A DNA stretch of 64,000 nt from Cyathus striatus. Taxonomy: Eukaryota > Basidiomycota > Agaricomycetes > Agaricales > Nidulariaceae. Numbering within the stretch: the first letter of the stretch is position 1; every line of letters starts with the position of its first letter. The notes beneath the pieces are model-generated. The model ran no database searches, was not told the DNA's origin, and was given only the letters and a program-made list of their open reading frames with translations. The position numbers and the translations under genes are program-made. The stretch covers positions 3,224,001 through 3,288,000 of the forward strand of contig JAOVFP010000006.1 in NCBI GenBank assembly GCA_025738555.1, read 5' to 3'. This document shows, in pieces, positions 46,870 to 58,299 of the stretch.

Positions 46870-48880
46870 GCGTACGGTAGTCTTGCGCTCTGCACGCGTG
46901 GGACGAGGGTATGGCTTGGAATGCAGGTCCGAGAGTAGTGTAGGTAGGGGGCCATCTCAAGGCTCTCCCTACATCCTTCTAGTAACATAACGACAATGTA
47001 ATCATATAACAGAATAAAGAAAAAGATTATATCATTCATCAATGTAATATACACTTCTTGACCTATATCTCGCACCCCAGACCCATCAACAATCCTCAAC
47101 CTTACGCATCATCCTCCCAATAGCCTCCGCACTCACCGTATCCACATTTCTTACCTTCCGTACTTGAGACTCATGGGAGCTTATGGGACAGGAAATTGCC
47201 CTTCTGTGGAGACTTATGACACCGCGTGATCTTCGGTGACACAGTTGGCGTACCCTTCCCCACTGCGTCTAGTCCATGCGCGCAATGCAGATGCAACATC
47301 GTTGCGAGCGCGTGTGAAAGGCTGAGACCTCGACATGGTTGGACTAGGGATAACCAGAGCGGCTTGTGCATCAATACTGTGCATAGGGAACAGTTATGAC
47401 AGTATGATTTGAGAACGTCACGCTGATTGTGGAAGGCATGGCGATGCTGGCTTGTATTGTAAAGACTTGGCGGGGGTGTATCTTCGTAGTGTGAAAAGGC
47501 ACACGATGGTAGCTGCGTTCTCTGCAGGGGAGTAGCTGGTTCACAGGAGAGGCAGCTCTTGCCTTAAAGGCTCCTTGCCCTTGCATCGTTCAAACTGCTA
47601 TGCAGAGATGGGGTCCTCCTTGAGGTGGCTGACGTTGAAACCCTCAGATATGTTACTCTATCCGAAGACGTGCGAGGCTGTGAGCAGTATGTAAGGTCCA
47701 TTTCTATGGGTAGAATGTGAGATAGGAGATTGGCTTACATTCCTTGTCCTGCATGATACCGCACACTTTGCCCGTCTTCCCAGGGCCAGTGCTATCCTTA
47801 GCATAGTACCAAAAGCTTCTTCAGACAGTATGGTTTCATCTGACAAACGTGTACCAGCAGCTCCGCTTTATGCTCAGCCTTGGCAGAATATCCACGTCGT
47901 GCAGCGTGCAGCATCACCCCAGACTTTGGAACTGTGAGGTGCGAGTCGTATCTCCCTATCGACTCCAGCGACCGAAGATGTATCCACACCTCTGCTGAGT
48001 CCGCTCTGAGCTCTATGTGGGCGAACGATCCACGTTGTACATCGGTGCCTATCATCCCAGAAGTTCGAATGATGAGTGCCATTCGTGTCACTTTATCGAC
48101 TCAAACGAACGAACCTGTACACTATGACCCCCGCTCTCCCTGGGTGACCTACCCGTAGCTCGTCACAGGCTGAAGGACTCTTTGGTGTTTAGTATCACCT
48201 GTGCTCACGAGCTCGTAGTGAAGACTCGTAGGGAGGAGGCGAATCCTAAGGAGAGCGTAAGTCACGTTGTTAGGAAATACGAGTAACACAACGAAAATGG
48301 ACAAGAGGAAGTGCCAACGAAGCGTCGATATGAACGAAGGAGACGGAGGAGGGGAAATGGATCGATTGGTGGGATAGCAGGAGAAAGAGAAGGACGGAGG
48401 AAGAAGATAGGGTAGAAGATCTTAAAGGAACCAGCAATGATGGCAAAATACACGTACCGTGCTCTGCCCATCCCTACTATGTACACCCTACGCCGTCGAA
48501 GCCCATGCCCCTGCAGGCAATATCTCCCAGTTTGTCCTCACGCCCCGTCCCCCAGGAAAAATGACCAAAGTCTTGCGTACAGGAGGGCAGTTCGGTGGGT
48601 ATCTCCCATTCTTATTCTATACGTAGTACACACGCGAGTCAGTGCGGGTCGACAAGGGATGGAGGAGAGAGCAGACAGGAAAAGCGCGGACGTTGGGATG
48701 TACATACGAGGATCGAATGCAGGAAGGGGACACGAAAGGGGGAGAAGGGACACATACTCTGCAGGCCAGTTCCTACCCTTCCGCCAGCAGACCTCTCAGT
48801 CATACTTCCTCTAATCCTGTCCTGCACGGATGCCTGCGACGACGGCGACTATCGCTTTCGAACTCAGATTACAAGTGTGG
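46870..48880 (-). repeat. CpG-rich inverted duplication, right arm
   Basis: Inverse of the left arm, more compact because it lacks the 43905-44640 segment. The arms differ at many scattered sites but retain CpGs, unlike the left 42 kb. The axis is near 46.5-46.9 kb. Many overlapping open frames occur in both arms because stop codons are rare in this composition; none is shared in phase. Confidence 0.7.
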
Positions 48881-49182
48881 ACGAGTATAACGATGGGAAT
48901 GGATTAAAAGTGATAAGGAACGGTAGATGTACTGGAGAAGGCGGGGGGACGTAGTATGGGGTGAATTGCAAGCGTGTGACGGCGTCAAGCTTGGTCGGTG
49001 ACGTAACGGTCCGGACTCCAGAATAAGCTCTCGACCGAAAGCTCCGGTCCTTAACTCATGTCGCGTCGTCACGGTACTGGTAACGGTAACGTGTTTCCCA
49101 TATCATATTTTTCGTGAGGCATAGAACGCGCGCGACTTGTTATTCAATTTCTACGCGTCTCCAGCTGCTTAGTCCATTCGCA
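48881..49182. promoter_or_regulatory. Upstream region of the MYND gene pair
   Basis: Between the inverted duplication and the first MYND ATG. Has pyrimidine-rich stretches and a TCAATTTCTACGC-type leader typical of fungal 5' regions. No TATA box or known operator is evident. Confidence 0.3.
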
Positions 49183-50474
49183 ATGCCCTTCGTCGACATC
49201 GGACCCGGTCAAAGGGTGTTCCACTTCCCAAATCCAGGCTTTGAGGCAGCAGCAGATCCGACCGATAAAATCAGAGAAAATCGTAGTAAAATCTGAACAC
49301 AATGCGTAACTTGCTTCAAACATCCGCCTGAAGGGAAGGGTTTCAACTTATGCGGCGGAGTATATTCAGTTTCTTTCTTTTTAACATATAATGCTGAATT
49401 ATGTATTATTTTAGTGTAAAATGGCTCATTACTGCTCCAAACAGGTCAGTCGACACTTCGTCTTGTTATTGAATCGATAATCTAACACCCCTGTCTCTTT
49501 ATAGTGTCAAAAAGACAACTGGTTACTGGTAGGTCGTTTTTGTCGAAATTAATTGCACTAACATCTTAAAGATATGTATCAGGCCTCTACACAAGTTATT
49601 TTGCACATCAGGAGGATAAGGCTTGAACATATCCAAGCTAATCAGCGGCCTGATCGCAAACAGCGTTCTTCGGTTATACCTCGAAGCAACACTCGTTGCT
49701 CAATTCGACTTACTCAGCCGCCTGGACAAGAATAACTTTAACGACAGGCCACTCTTAGCCACAGCGCAATTGGATTCGAGCCCAAAGGGAAGCTTCATCT
49801 TTTACAGATTCTCTCTGGGGCCGATACAGACGACGACGAGCATACCATCATGCTTCAAATCACTTCAATCCATCCTGAGCTCGCTGGTCTTTTCGAAAAA
49901 TACCAGCTAACACGAGCTGAGTTGTGGAAGAAATGCGTGGCTAAGAACGAAGGCGCTCCAGTTGTCATGGTCGAATTCAAGGATTTGGATCGACCGCAAG
50001 GGTTCACTGTCGCACTTCCAATTAGTAGGGAAGCATTTTATAGGGCAAAGGTGGCAAAGCCGTTTATTACTGTTTCTGCGTTGACGGGGGCCAGGCACTC
50101 GGTACTATTTAGCGATTATGCGTGCATCGAGTTCGTCTTTGTATTTTCTTATCTTTTATGGTTTATATCTGATTTTATTATGTAGGCCGTTAAATCTGCA
50201 CATTAGGCATGATACGAATAATCAGCTTCGTTTACATATGAAGCTTAGAAAGGTGGATATCGAGATAATAAGAGGGCTCTGCGAGACTCTGCTCAAGCCT
50301 CTTTCGAAGCTTTTCCAGGAGAAGGTCAGGCGAGAGTATACTTACCATCTATTAGGCATTGGGCATAAGGATGTCGCCGATATGGTTAAAGGAGGTTCAG
50401 GAGATCCAGAGAAGGATGAAGAGGTGTTCAACAAAATCTTTCCAGAAGGTCAAAAGTCCGTTTGGATGATGTAG
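49183..50474 (+). pseudogene. MYND zinc-finger protein, decayed tandem copy
   Basis: Paralogue of the gene at 50806-52048 with the same exon plan: introns at 49360-49414, 49445-49504, 49522-49582 and 50131-50185. The start MPFVDIGPGQRVFHF matches MPVVDLGPNQPQIFH. The MYND cysteines are present (CVTCFK..LCGGCKMAHYCSKQCQKDNW..HKLFC). It is broken by TGA (KI*TQC, probably CGA), by TAA after CTSGG and by a one-base shift near 49768 (before GFEPKGKLHLLQIL). The C-terminal half (RAELWKKC..KDLDRPQGFTVALPIS) and tail (LNLHIRHDTNNQLRL) are well kept. The decay of frame is certain; whether a shortened product is made is not. Confidence 0.8.
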
Positions 50475-50805
50475 AGCATCACATGTATGAACCATTTGCG
50501 TCTCGTCGACGCGTGGTGTGTCCCACATGTTTACTTATCTGGAGTGTATAATATTAGAACAACTTTAAATATAGTCAGCTGAGCAGATGGATGCTTCTTT
50601 CCGCTCACTGCGGGCTGCGCATTCCGCAGTTGAGCAAGCTTATAAGCTGGGAACCCTTCCACCTCTTTCCCCAGCAATATCCTTCTATACATCGAGCATC
50701 TCGCTGTGTATAAGGTATATTACGATTTCGAGTTATTATCTCTCGTATTCACCTATACTATTTCGGCTTATTATCTTCGGCATTGATCAGTCCCTCTTGT
50801 TCACC

Positions 50806-52048
50806 ATGCCTGTCGTTGATTTAGGTCCAAATCAGCCACAGATTTTCCATCCGGAAAACCCAGCCTTCAACGAGTTAGCCGTTCCAACTAAGGAGATCAG
50901 GAAAAACAGAGCGCAGTTGCAGGCGCAATGTGTTGCTTGTTTCAAAGCTACGCCAGAAGGAAAACCCTTTGACCAATGCTCTAAGGTAATGTCGTACATA
51001 TGTCCCCCATACGATGATAAGATGCTAACGTGTAGAACACCGTTCAGTGCAAATTAGCGCATTATTGTTCCAAGGAGGTCGGTTTAGAGAAATACTAGTC
51101 ACTCATGATTGTACGCTAATTGTTACCCTGTCATCGTCGATAGTGTCAGCGGGCGCACTGGTAAGGACTGGTGATCCATCATTTTGAGGAGTGCATCGAT
51201 CTAAATAGCTTTCAGGCCCACTCATAAGAGTTTTTGCCAACCAGCAGCAGGGGGTCCAAACTTCTCCAAGATCGTTAGTAGCGTCATTGCAAACGAAACC
51301 CTAAGGTTATTCCTCGAAGCCTGCCTCGTACTACAGTTTAGTCTTCATCGCAAGAGGAAGAGGACAGATATGCCTCTTGTAGCGGTCGCTCACGTTGGGT
51401 TTGAGCCCAAGGAGAAGGTCCAACTAATTGGGTTGCTCCATGGCATACGTGAAGTGCGTGGAGTAGATATTACCGGCATGTTTCAGATCAATCACATCGA
51501 GGCACGATCGCCAGTTCCCTTGGAACAACTGGAAAAAACGCGAGCAGAGCTATGGACTCGGGCTATATCCATGCATAAGCAGGCCCAGTGTCCAACTGTA
51601 CTCGTGGATTTCAAAGATCTGGATCGTCCACAAAGTTTCACAACTGCTATACCAATTAGTCCCGGGTCCATAGAATTCGTGAAAATGAATCAGCCGTTTG
51701 TGCTTACTTCTGCAATTTTTGGAATTCAAAAAAGTATTCCATTAAGTGTAAACTCGTGCATTGAGTAAATTTCTCCCCAGTCTTTCTCTACGTTTTATAC
51801 CTTACAAGCCATATAGACAATTAAATTTGCATATCAGGCACGACTTGAATAATCAGCTCCGTCTTCAAACGAAACTTAGAGAGGAGGACCGAGAAGTAAT
51901 GATTGGAACTCGCACTGCGCCTTTGACATATCTTTCGAGACTTTTCCAGGACAAGATGAGGCGAGAGAATACCTATGAGCTGGCAGGTATTGGAAACAAG
52001 GATATGATTGATTTAGATCGTGAATATCAGGACAGTAGGCTGAACTAG
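50806..52048 (+). CDS. MYND-type zinc-finger protein, 335 aa
   Basis: Five exons: 50806-50985, 51048-51077, 51144-51160, 51216-51764, 51817-52048. All introns are GT..AG and 52-66 bp. The MYND finger is at residues 42-83: C42-C45, C58-C61, C67, C71, H79, C83, split over the two tiny exons (30 and 17 bp). The rest has a conserved block with the pseudogene upstream (KDLDRPQSFTTAIPIS, LNLHIRHDLNNQLRLQTKLR) and no other known domain. MYND fingers bind proline-rich peptides; the role here is unknown. The start was chosen by alignment with the paralogue; an in-frame ATG at 50587 is upstream but not conserved. The protein is soluble, with no signal peptide. It is the only clearly intact gene in the window. 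Confidence 0.88.
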
Positions 52049-53600
52049 CGTCCATATCAGATTATGCTATGTGCTATTATCTCTCAACCACCCACTTCTC
52101 TGTGTTCTAACTTAATCGTAACTCAATCTAATCTTCCAATTTTCGGAGCCAACGTAAGGGGGACCTGGAGGACCTAAAATATTATATCTCTCAACCTATA
52201 GGAGAAGCGTAACTTTAAAAGATTCAGTGGATTAGATATAGCTCACCCGGCTGCTAACTTTACACAGGAGATGCATCGAGCTCCAAGTCGTAAACATTAA
52301 AATGGAAAGGCCCATGGCAGTATGTATATTCAGCGACGACCTGAGTTCAGCATCTCATAAAATCAGGTTATTGAGAATAACCATCTACGTATCTGACATA
52401 CGCGATGCTCGCTATCAAATACACCGCATTCGCAAGGGAGACAGACGCCACAATCCGAATGTGCCGGTGTGTGTGAAACACAATACTAGGAGAGCCACCA
52501 CGAACCGGTGCAAAGACATATCACATAGATCGTTAGGTGCACTGAGAGTGCTAGAGCTGGGAGTAGAGAATCAACAAATGTAGGTGCGTTGACATTTCAT
52601 CTATTGTACTACTGTGTCCATAGAGGCATCTCTCTGTCTAGCGGAACTAGCAAAGTGAGTAGAACACCCCTAGAAACTTGAAGAGGAAGAATGTCGATGA
52701 TGTATCCAGTGTGCCATGAGGGCGTGTGAACTTGTGAGGATAGTTGACTTGTTTAAGCTATGGATATTTCGTTAGCTCCGTGAATAAAGGAAGTGGAGAT
52801 GGAGAGTGTGTGAGAAGGCGTGAACGACCGCAAGGAGGGAGTGAAGGTCGAGAGGAAGACACAATACACCTTGAATTCGATAGAAACAATCGCTGGGTAT
52901 CCACGCACGATGTGACGCACTACCACTACGGTGTCGCCCATCCATTTGTATTCCAAAGCCAAGTTCAAGGCAGAAATGTGCCAGCACTACAAAGTACTGG
53001 TATCGTACCCTGTTATCCCTAAATCCGTGGCTGCAATTCCCAACCTCCGAATCACATTCCTTCACCACGTCCCCTTTCTCTCGAAGTGCAATCTCACAGC
53101 TGGGACAAGATACATCTTGCTCAAGTTGCTGGATGTCGAAGGGCTGGTGCCGTGTTTGACGTTTCCTGCTTGAGTTCGTTCGTGGTTCCTCGGAAGAAGG
53201 AGGAGAGGATGTAGATCGAAGAATAGATGAGTACATAGGTGGAGGATCTAAGCCGGGGAATGGGACGAGCCAGACCTAATCAAAGTTTCGAGTCAACATA
53301 CCTATCACGCCTATTTCGTGCTCCATAAACCCCCTTCAACTACACTCGTTCACAGCGCCATCAACAATGCTCTAGTCTCGAAGGAAGACGACACTTGACG
53401 GTGGGAGATATACTTTCTCACATTGACGTTCAAACCGACGCTGAACAGTTGTTTTGAATGTTTCAAAGACGTAGGGGAACCGTCGAGGGCCTTGGGCGTT
53501 CGTAAAAGGTTACGTTTTGTTGTGGAGTCAAAGTGTGAATCGAAACTGAGCAGAGTGTTCTCCTGATAATCGCTGAGTCCATAAGTGGTAGGTAGTACGA
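52049..53600. other. Intergenic region with two unrecognised frames
   Basis: Holds a plus-strand frame at 52302-52583 (93 aa, Arg/His-rich) and a minus-strand frame at 52772-53236 (154 aa). The latter contains EQDVSCPSCEIALREKGDVV, reminiscent of a zinc-binding exon but without a second Cys pair in place. Neither has a recognisable family, and neither lies in a repeated block. They may be exons of a decayed gene. Confidence 0.35.
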
Positions 53601-56600
53601 GGGCCGGACAACTACTGCCCAAACTGGATATGACGACCATCAGTCTTGTCACATTGCGACGAAATAGAGGAGTGCCTTCGTGGTGGAAGAAAGGCAACGG
53701 TGAATCGTATGGCTGGGGAGAGCGATTCTCTATCGGAGTGTAGTGGCTGGTACGTAGGAGACATAGCTCCTGCGCTACGGAATCCTTGTCCTTGCGTCCG
53801 TACGAAAACATCTAGGAGAGGTATAAGCGAGAGCTGCGGCAATGGTTCTGGTGGATGGCGGGGGGGCTGGGTTTCGAAACTTGCATCGTTCACGCTGCAA
53901 AGCGCAGACGTGTCACGTGGGGCGGAAGATGGCGAAGCTCATATGTCGCCCTACTAGAAATCCTACAAGGCTGTGGGTGATACATAATGTCTATGATGAG
54001 GTTAGTGAGGCTCAGATGGAGGAGAATCGAGGAGAGGAGATCGGCGTATATACCTCGTCCGCTTTCCTAAGTCGACCAATATCCCCTTCTTAGTTTGTTC
54101 AGCAAGCCTCCCATAGAGGCTTCACCTGACAAACGCGTACAGCACGTCCACTCTGGGCTCTGGCTAGGCAAAAAATCTATGTCGTGTTGCGGGCCACTTG
54201 ATTCGTGGCATTACCCCAGACTTAACTCTGGGCGCGCGAGTCGTATCTCCTTATGAACTCCACCAGACAAACACGTACGCCACACCTCCGCTCTCCCTAG
54301 GTTGACCGACCGCAGCTCGTCGCACGCTGGAGAACTTCCGGTGTTTAGCATCTCCAAGGCTTTCGAGCTCGTAGTGCAGGCTCGTAGAGATGGCGTGCGT
54401 TAGGTGGGAGGTGATTCCTAGGGAGAACGTAAGCGACATTATAAGGGAATACAAGAATTATGAAAATGATTAAAAGTGGCAAGTGTGGAGGTGTACGGAG
54501 GATACGGGATGTGGGATGATCGATGAGGGGCAATATCATTGAGAAGGGAAGCGGAGCGATGGGTGGGAAAGTAGGAGAAGAGAAAGGAAGGAGGGAGGAG
54601 GGAGGGAAGATGTAAGAAACCAATGATGGTAGAATACACGTACCGTGCTACATCTGTCCAATGCTATTGGGCATCGAAGCTACACCGCTGCACAACATCC
54701 TCCCAGCTTGTCCTTACGCCCAGTCCCACTTGAACAACGCTGATGCTCTTTCGTGCCGCAGGGCGGTTTGGTTGGTATGTCCTATTTGGATTCGATGTTG
54801 TACTTCACGTCTGAATGGATGCGGTGGGCTGTTTAGAAGGAGTTGGCGAGATGAGAGCAAGTAAAAGATGAAGGACGCGTGAAAGTTCACCAAACAAACA
54901 CCTATGCCACGTGCAGCTCTCGCTTGAGCATCTCCTGAACGTTCGAGCTTATAGGGCTGAATCTGGCTCCCCTACGGGCCTGCTGCTCCCTCGCCGAGAA
55001 CGCAACTCCCATTATGCGCGTTCTCCTCACCCATACGATCTAGACCTGCCACCTTTTGCTTCTGCGAAGACACTTCCCCTCCAAGCTATAGCTATACAAG
55101 CGGCTATCCCTAATCCATTCAACAATGTCAAAGCCTCAATATTTCGGACACACGCTCGCAGCGATGGTGCAACTGCATTATGTGCGTGGGCGTGCTTGGG
55201 TACTGCTCCGGCCCTCAGGTAGACGCGGTGGAAGGTGATATCATTGAGTTGGGCTAATGTACCGCTGTACCCGATGCGAGTCTCCGAAACGAATACCCAA
55301 CTGATATGTCGAGGCAGGGAATAAGACTGAGGCTCGGGATGTGTACCCCTCCCTCCTCTCCCTCTCTCGCTACCAAAAGGCCAGCACATCAGTTGCGGCG
55401 CCGAAGATGAAACATAGGGTTCACAAAGGTCGCGAGTATGGAAGTGGTCTGGTACTATGTGCGTGTGGACTGAGGAGCATAGTGAGGACTGCTGTTACGG
55501 ATGTGAAAGAGGGTGTGAGGGTGCATGTTATAAAATGATCAATGAGCAATTGTTTCTTTATTCCGTTATACGATTACACTGTCAGCGTGTTACTGGAACA
55601 ATATCCAATATCGAGAGACTTGAGATGTGCATAATGTACTTGTGCAACCACACCTATTACACCCCCAATAGCCTCACACCCACTCTCGGACCGGCACTCT
55701 AAACCGTACCCTCCGCCCCACACGCGCAGAGCGCCAAACCACCGTAGCGACATGGTGATCCTTATTAGCCAAGGCAGTGGAGGACGCCTTACACGATAAA
55801 GAAGGGATAGTATAGGCTGAGAACGGGTTGATACAAGTCCAGCCTAGGAACAGGTACCACAACGCGCATCGAAATCGAAGAGGCACTTATGATTCCGCAC
55901 AGAGTATGTGGAGCAGAAGAAGGCAGAGCATGCGTGAGAAGTACGGAGACAAGGCATGGATTACGCCTGTACAAGTGAAAGTTGTTAGCTCGAGGTATAT
56001 AAGAAAGAAGAAGCAAGGAGTAAGAAAGAAGCGATAAAGGAAGGGAAGGAGGGAAGGAGGGAAGGAGGGAAGGAGGGAAGAACAAAATCACGACTCGCAT
56101 ATACAAATGAATATAACTGACAAAACTGACCTTCCTGCCTCCCTCGCCTCGCCTCTCCCCATTATACACAGGGGCTACATCCATGCGCATAGTGCATGAG
56201 AGAGCATAACGACACAGGAGCAAGCTCATAAGTCAAGTCATCATTCCAACACTACCGTGACCTGCGCAGTAAAATGAGCAGGGTGATAAAACAAAAGACA
56301 AAAACGGACTTACAGGGTTTCAGCTAGAGGTACTGTTCTCCCTCTTAGGGGAATGACATATAAAATGCGACTGGAAACTTGAAGCCGTAACCAGAGTGCT
56401 CCTCAACGAAGCATATCCTACCCTCCTACCCTCCTCCTTCTCGTAAACTATACGGGGGTCGGGGTTCGGCTCTTCTATTCATTATTCTCCCATCTGGGGC
56501 AGAATCTCGCCCGCAGTGTTAAGTGTCGGGGTGGTGGGCTCTTGATCTCTTGCTTATTTTTGATCGCGTAGGGTGGAGGCGTCACGGGATGCAGTGGGTT

Positions 56601-57060
56601 CCTGTAGCACTTAGAAGTAATTGCTCGTGATGAGGGAAGGAAGAGGAAGAAAGATAGGGAGGTAGGAGGTAAGGAAGAGTAAAGCAGAAGTATAGTATGA
56701 AGAAGAGGATGAGCAGGCGAAGAAAGCAGAGGAGGCGGAGGGTGTAAGTCGGGGAAACAAAAGGGAATGCAGATACGAAAGGAGGGAGTCTGAGACTTCT
56801 GCGCTGGCCCCTTCTCCTGCACCTTCGAAGGCACGTAGCCCACAGCTGGGCAACATATCCCTTTTCCCAGAGCACAAGCCTGTGAGAGTGAGTTTATGCT
56901 CTGCACTGTTGCTGTTACGCATGATGAGGCCAGTATGAAGCACAAGTGGAGGAAAGGCGATAAGAGCAAGAAAGGCGAAGGGAACAGAAAGTACAGGTAT
57001 GAGAAAGCACAGTGGGAGACAGAATGAGCTGTACACGAACTGATAAGCTAATAAATGTAT
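53600..57060. repeat. Third, rearranged copy of the CpG-rich repeat family
   Basis: Bases 53600-54850 match the right-arm orientation (ACAAACRCGTAC..GCATYACCCCAGACTT, CGAGTCGTATCTCC, ATACACGTACCGTGCT). Bases 54860-55230 match the left-arm orientation (CTCTCGCTTGAGC, CCGAGAACGCAAC). Bases 55680-55790 invert the GCGCTCTGCRCGYGTGG block of 46.9 kb. The copy is thus itself partly palindromic. With the arms at 43.7-48.9 kb it brackets the MYND pair. The part from 55.8 to 57.06 kb has purine-rich low-complexity sequence and no gene. Confidence 0.6.
56039..56080. repeat. GGGA/GGAA microsatellite
   Basis: About ten imperfect tetranucleotide units (AAGGGAAGGAGGGAAGGAGG). G-runs of three at close spacing could form a quadruplex on the plus strand. 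Confidence 0.9.
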
Positions 57061-57974
57061 GAGAAATTCCCTATATAAATCCAATTAGGTCAATTTATAC
57101 TCCCTGATCTCGTGCTCAAGAGCTGGGGTTAAGTCCCATGTTATTGTGCTTTCTTATGTGATTGTCTCGGCTTGGTATGGACTAGAAGATAAGGTCACCT
57201 CAGTCTATAATTAGGTATTATTAGCTGTGTAAATTTGTACTACGCTGTAAGTAGCGATTTAAGATGTACCTAGTGTAATCAACTCGCATAGCTACAGAAT
57301 ATATAACTCAAGGGGAAACTCAAGGGAAAGTAAACAATGCTTGGCAGAGTGATACTTCTGTTCCCCATAGACAGGGTAGCATAACAGTACAGGAAATATA
57401 TTAGTTTTTACACAGCATCAAATTTCTGAGAGCAAACAGGCACCTACAGCACTAGAGTCCCAATGCTATTGCTTCCTCAAGTTTACTATTAGAATACACT
57501 ACCATTTTGAATTATTGACACCCTTCAAACCTTTACAAGACTATTGTTGAAACATGAGTATTATTATTGGAATATTTGTGATTGTTACATTAGTAGTAAT
57601 TACATTGTGATAAATTACTTGTAGTTTAGCAGTAGCACCATTATAATCAAATTGACTCTAGGCATGTTACATAACAAGTTAGAGGAGTATCGTTGTGGTG
57701 AGAAGAGGGGTAAGTAGGTATAAATAGCCTCACTGCATTCTTTGCTGCTTGGTTCATTTTTGGAAGGTATCATGCAGGTGAGCATGAGGAGACAAGAATT
57801 CTGAGTCTCTAACCAGGCATATCAGGAATCCTGAACTTCTATATGGTACCCAAATGGTACCTCCACACTACTTCACTTAAATACAGATAGTGGGATTTGC
57901 CACTTGCCAAGTCCTATATTATTATTATATAACCTAGCTTCAATCACCTTGCTGTAAACATCTCTAACATCTTA
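57061..57974. other. AT-rich spacer, no gene
   Basis: Composition returns to AT-rich and CpG-poor. No recognisable frame or repeat end. It lies just downstream of the NACHT-WD40 gene and may hold its 3' UTR. Confidence 0.4.
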
Positions 57975-58299
57975 CTAATTATTGCTCTTATCAGTAGTAA
58001 TACAATTCATCCAATCAGTTCCATAACAAAATCTTGATATATATAATCTGCACAGAGTAGTTTGACCCAAGATAACAATAGTATCAAAGTCACATAATGT
58101 AGATCTTAAGTAGTCAGGCACCCAGAATAGTAAATTCCCATGCTTATCTCTAACTGAGCCATCTATATGACAGGACATATAAATAGATGATCCACCCAGT
58201 TCTAGTAACTTTGTTAAATGGACTAACATGAAAAAACATCAGTTAATTTATTTCAACCATACAACTAAGGTGGAATACCAGATGTCAACTGCAAGTTTC

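Noticed and set aside
43690..48960. Many open frames of 60-160 codons on both strands
   Set aside because: Stop-poor CpG-rich composition; frames are not conserved between the inverted copies.
50587..50805. Upstream in-frame ATG extending the MYND protein by 73 residues
   Set aside because: The paralogue starts at the ATG matching 50806, and the extension is not conserved.
55789..56229. Ser/Leu/Pro-rich frame resembling a secreted or membrane protein
   Set aside because: Arises from the antisense of a GGGA microsatellite and purine-rich sequence.
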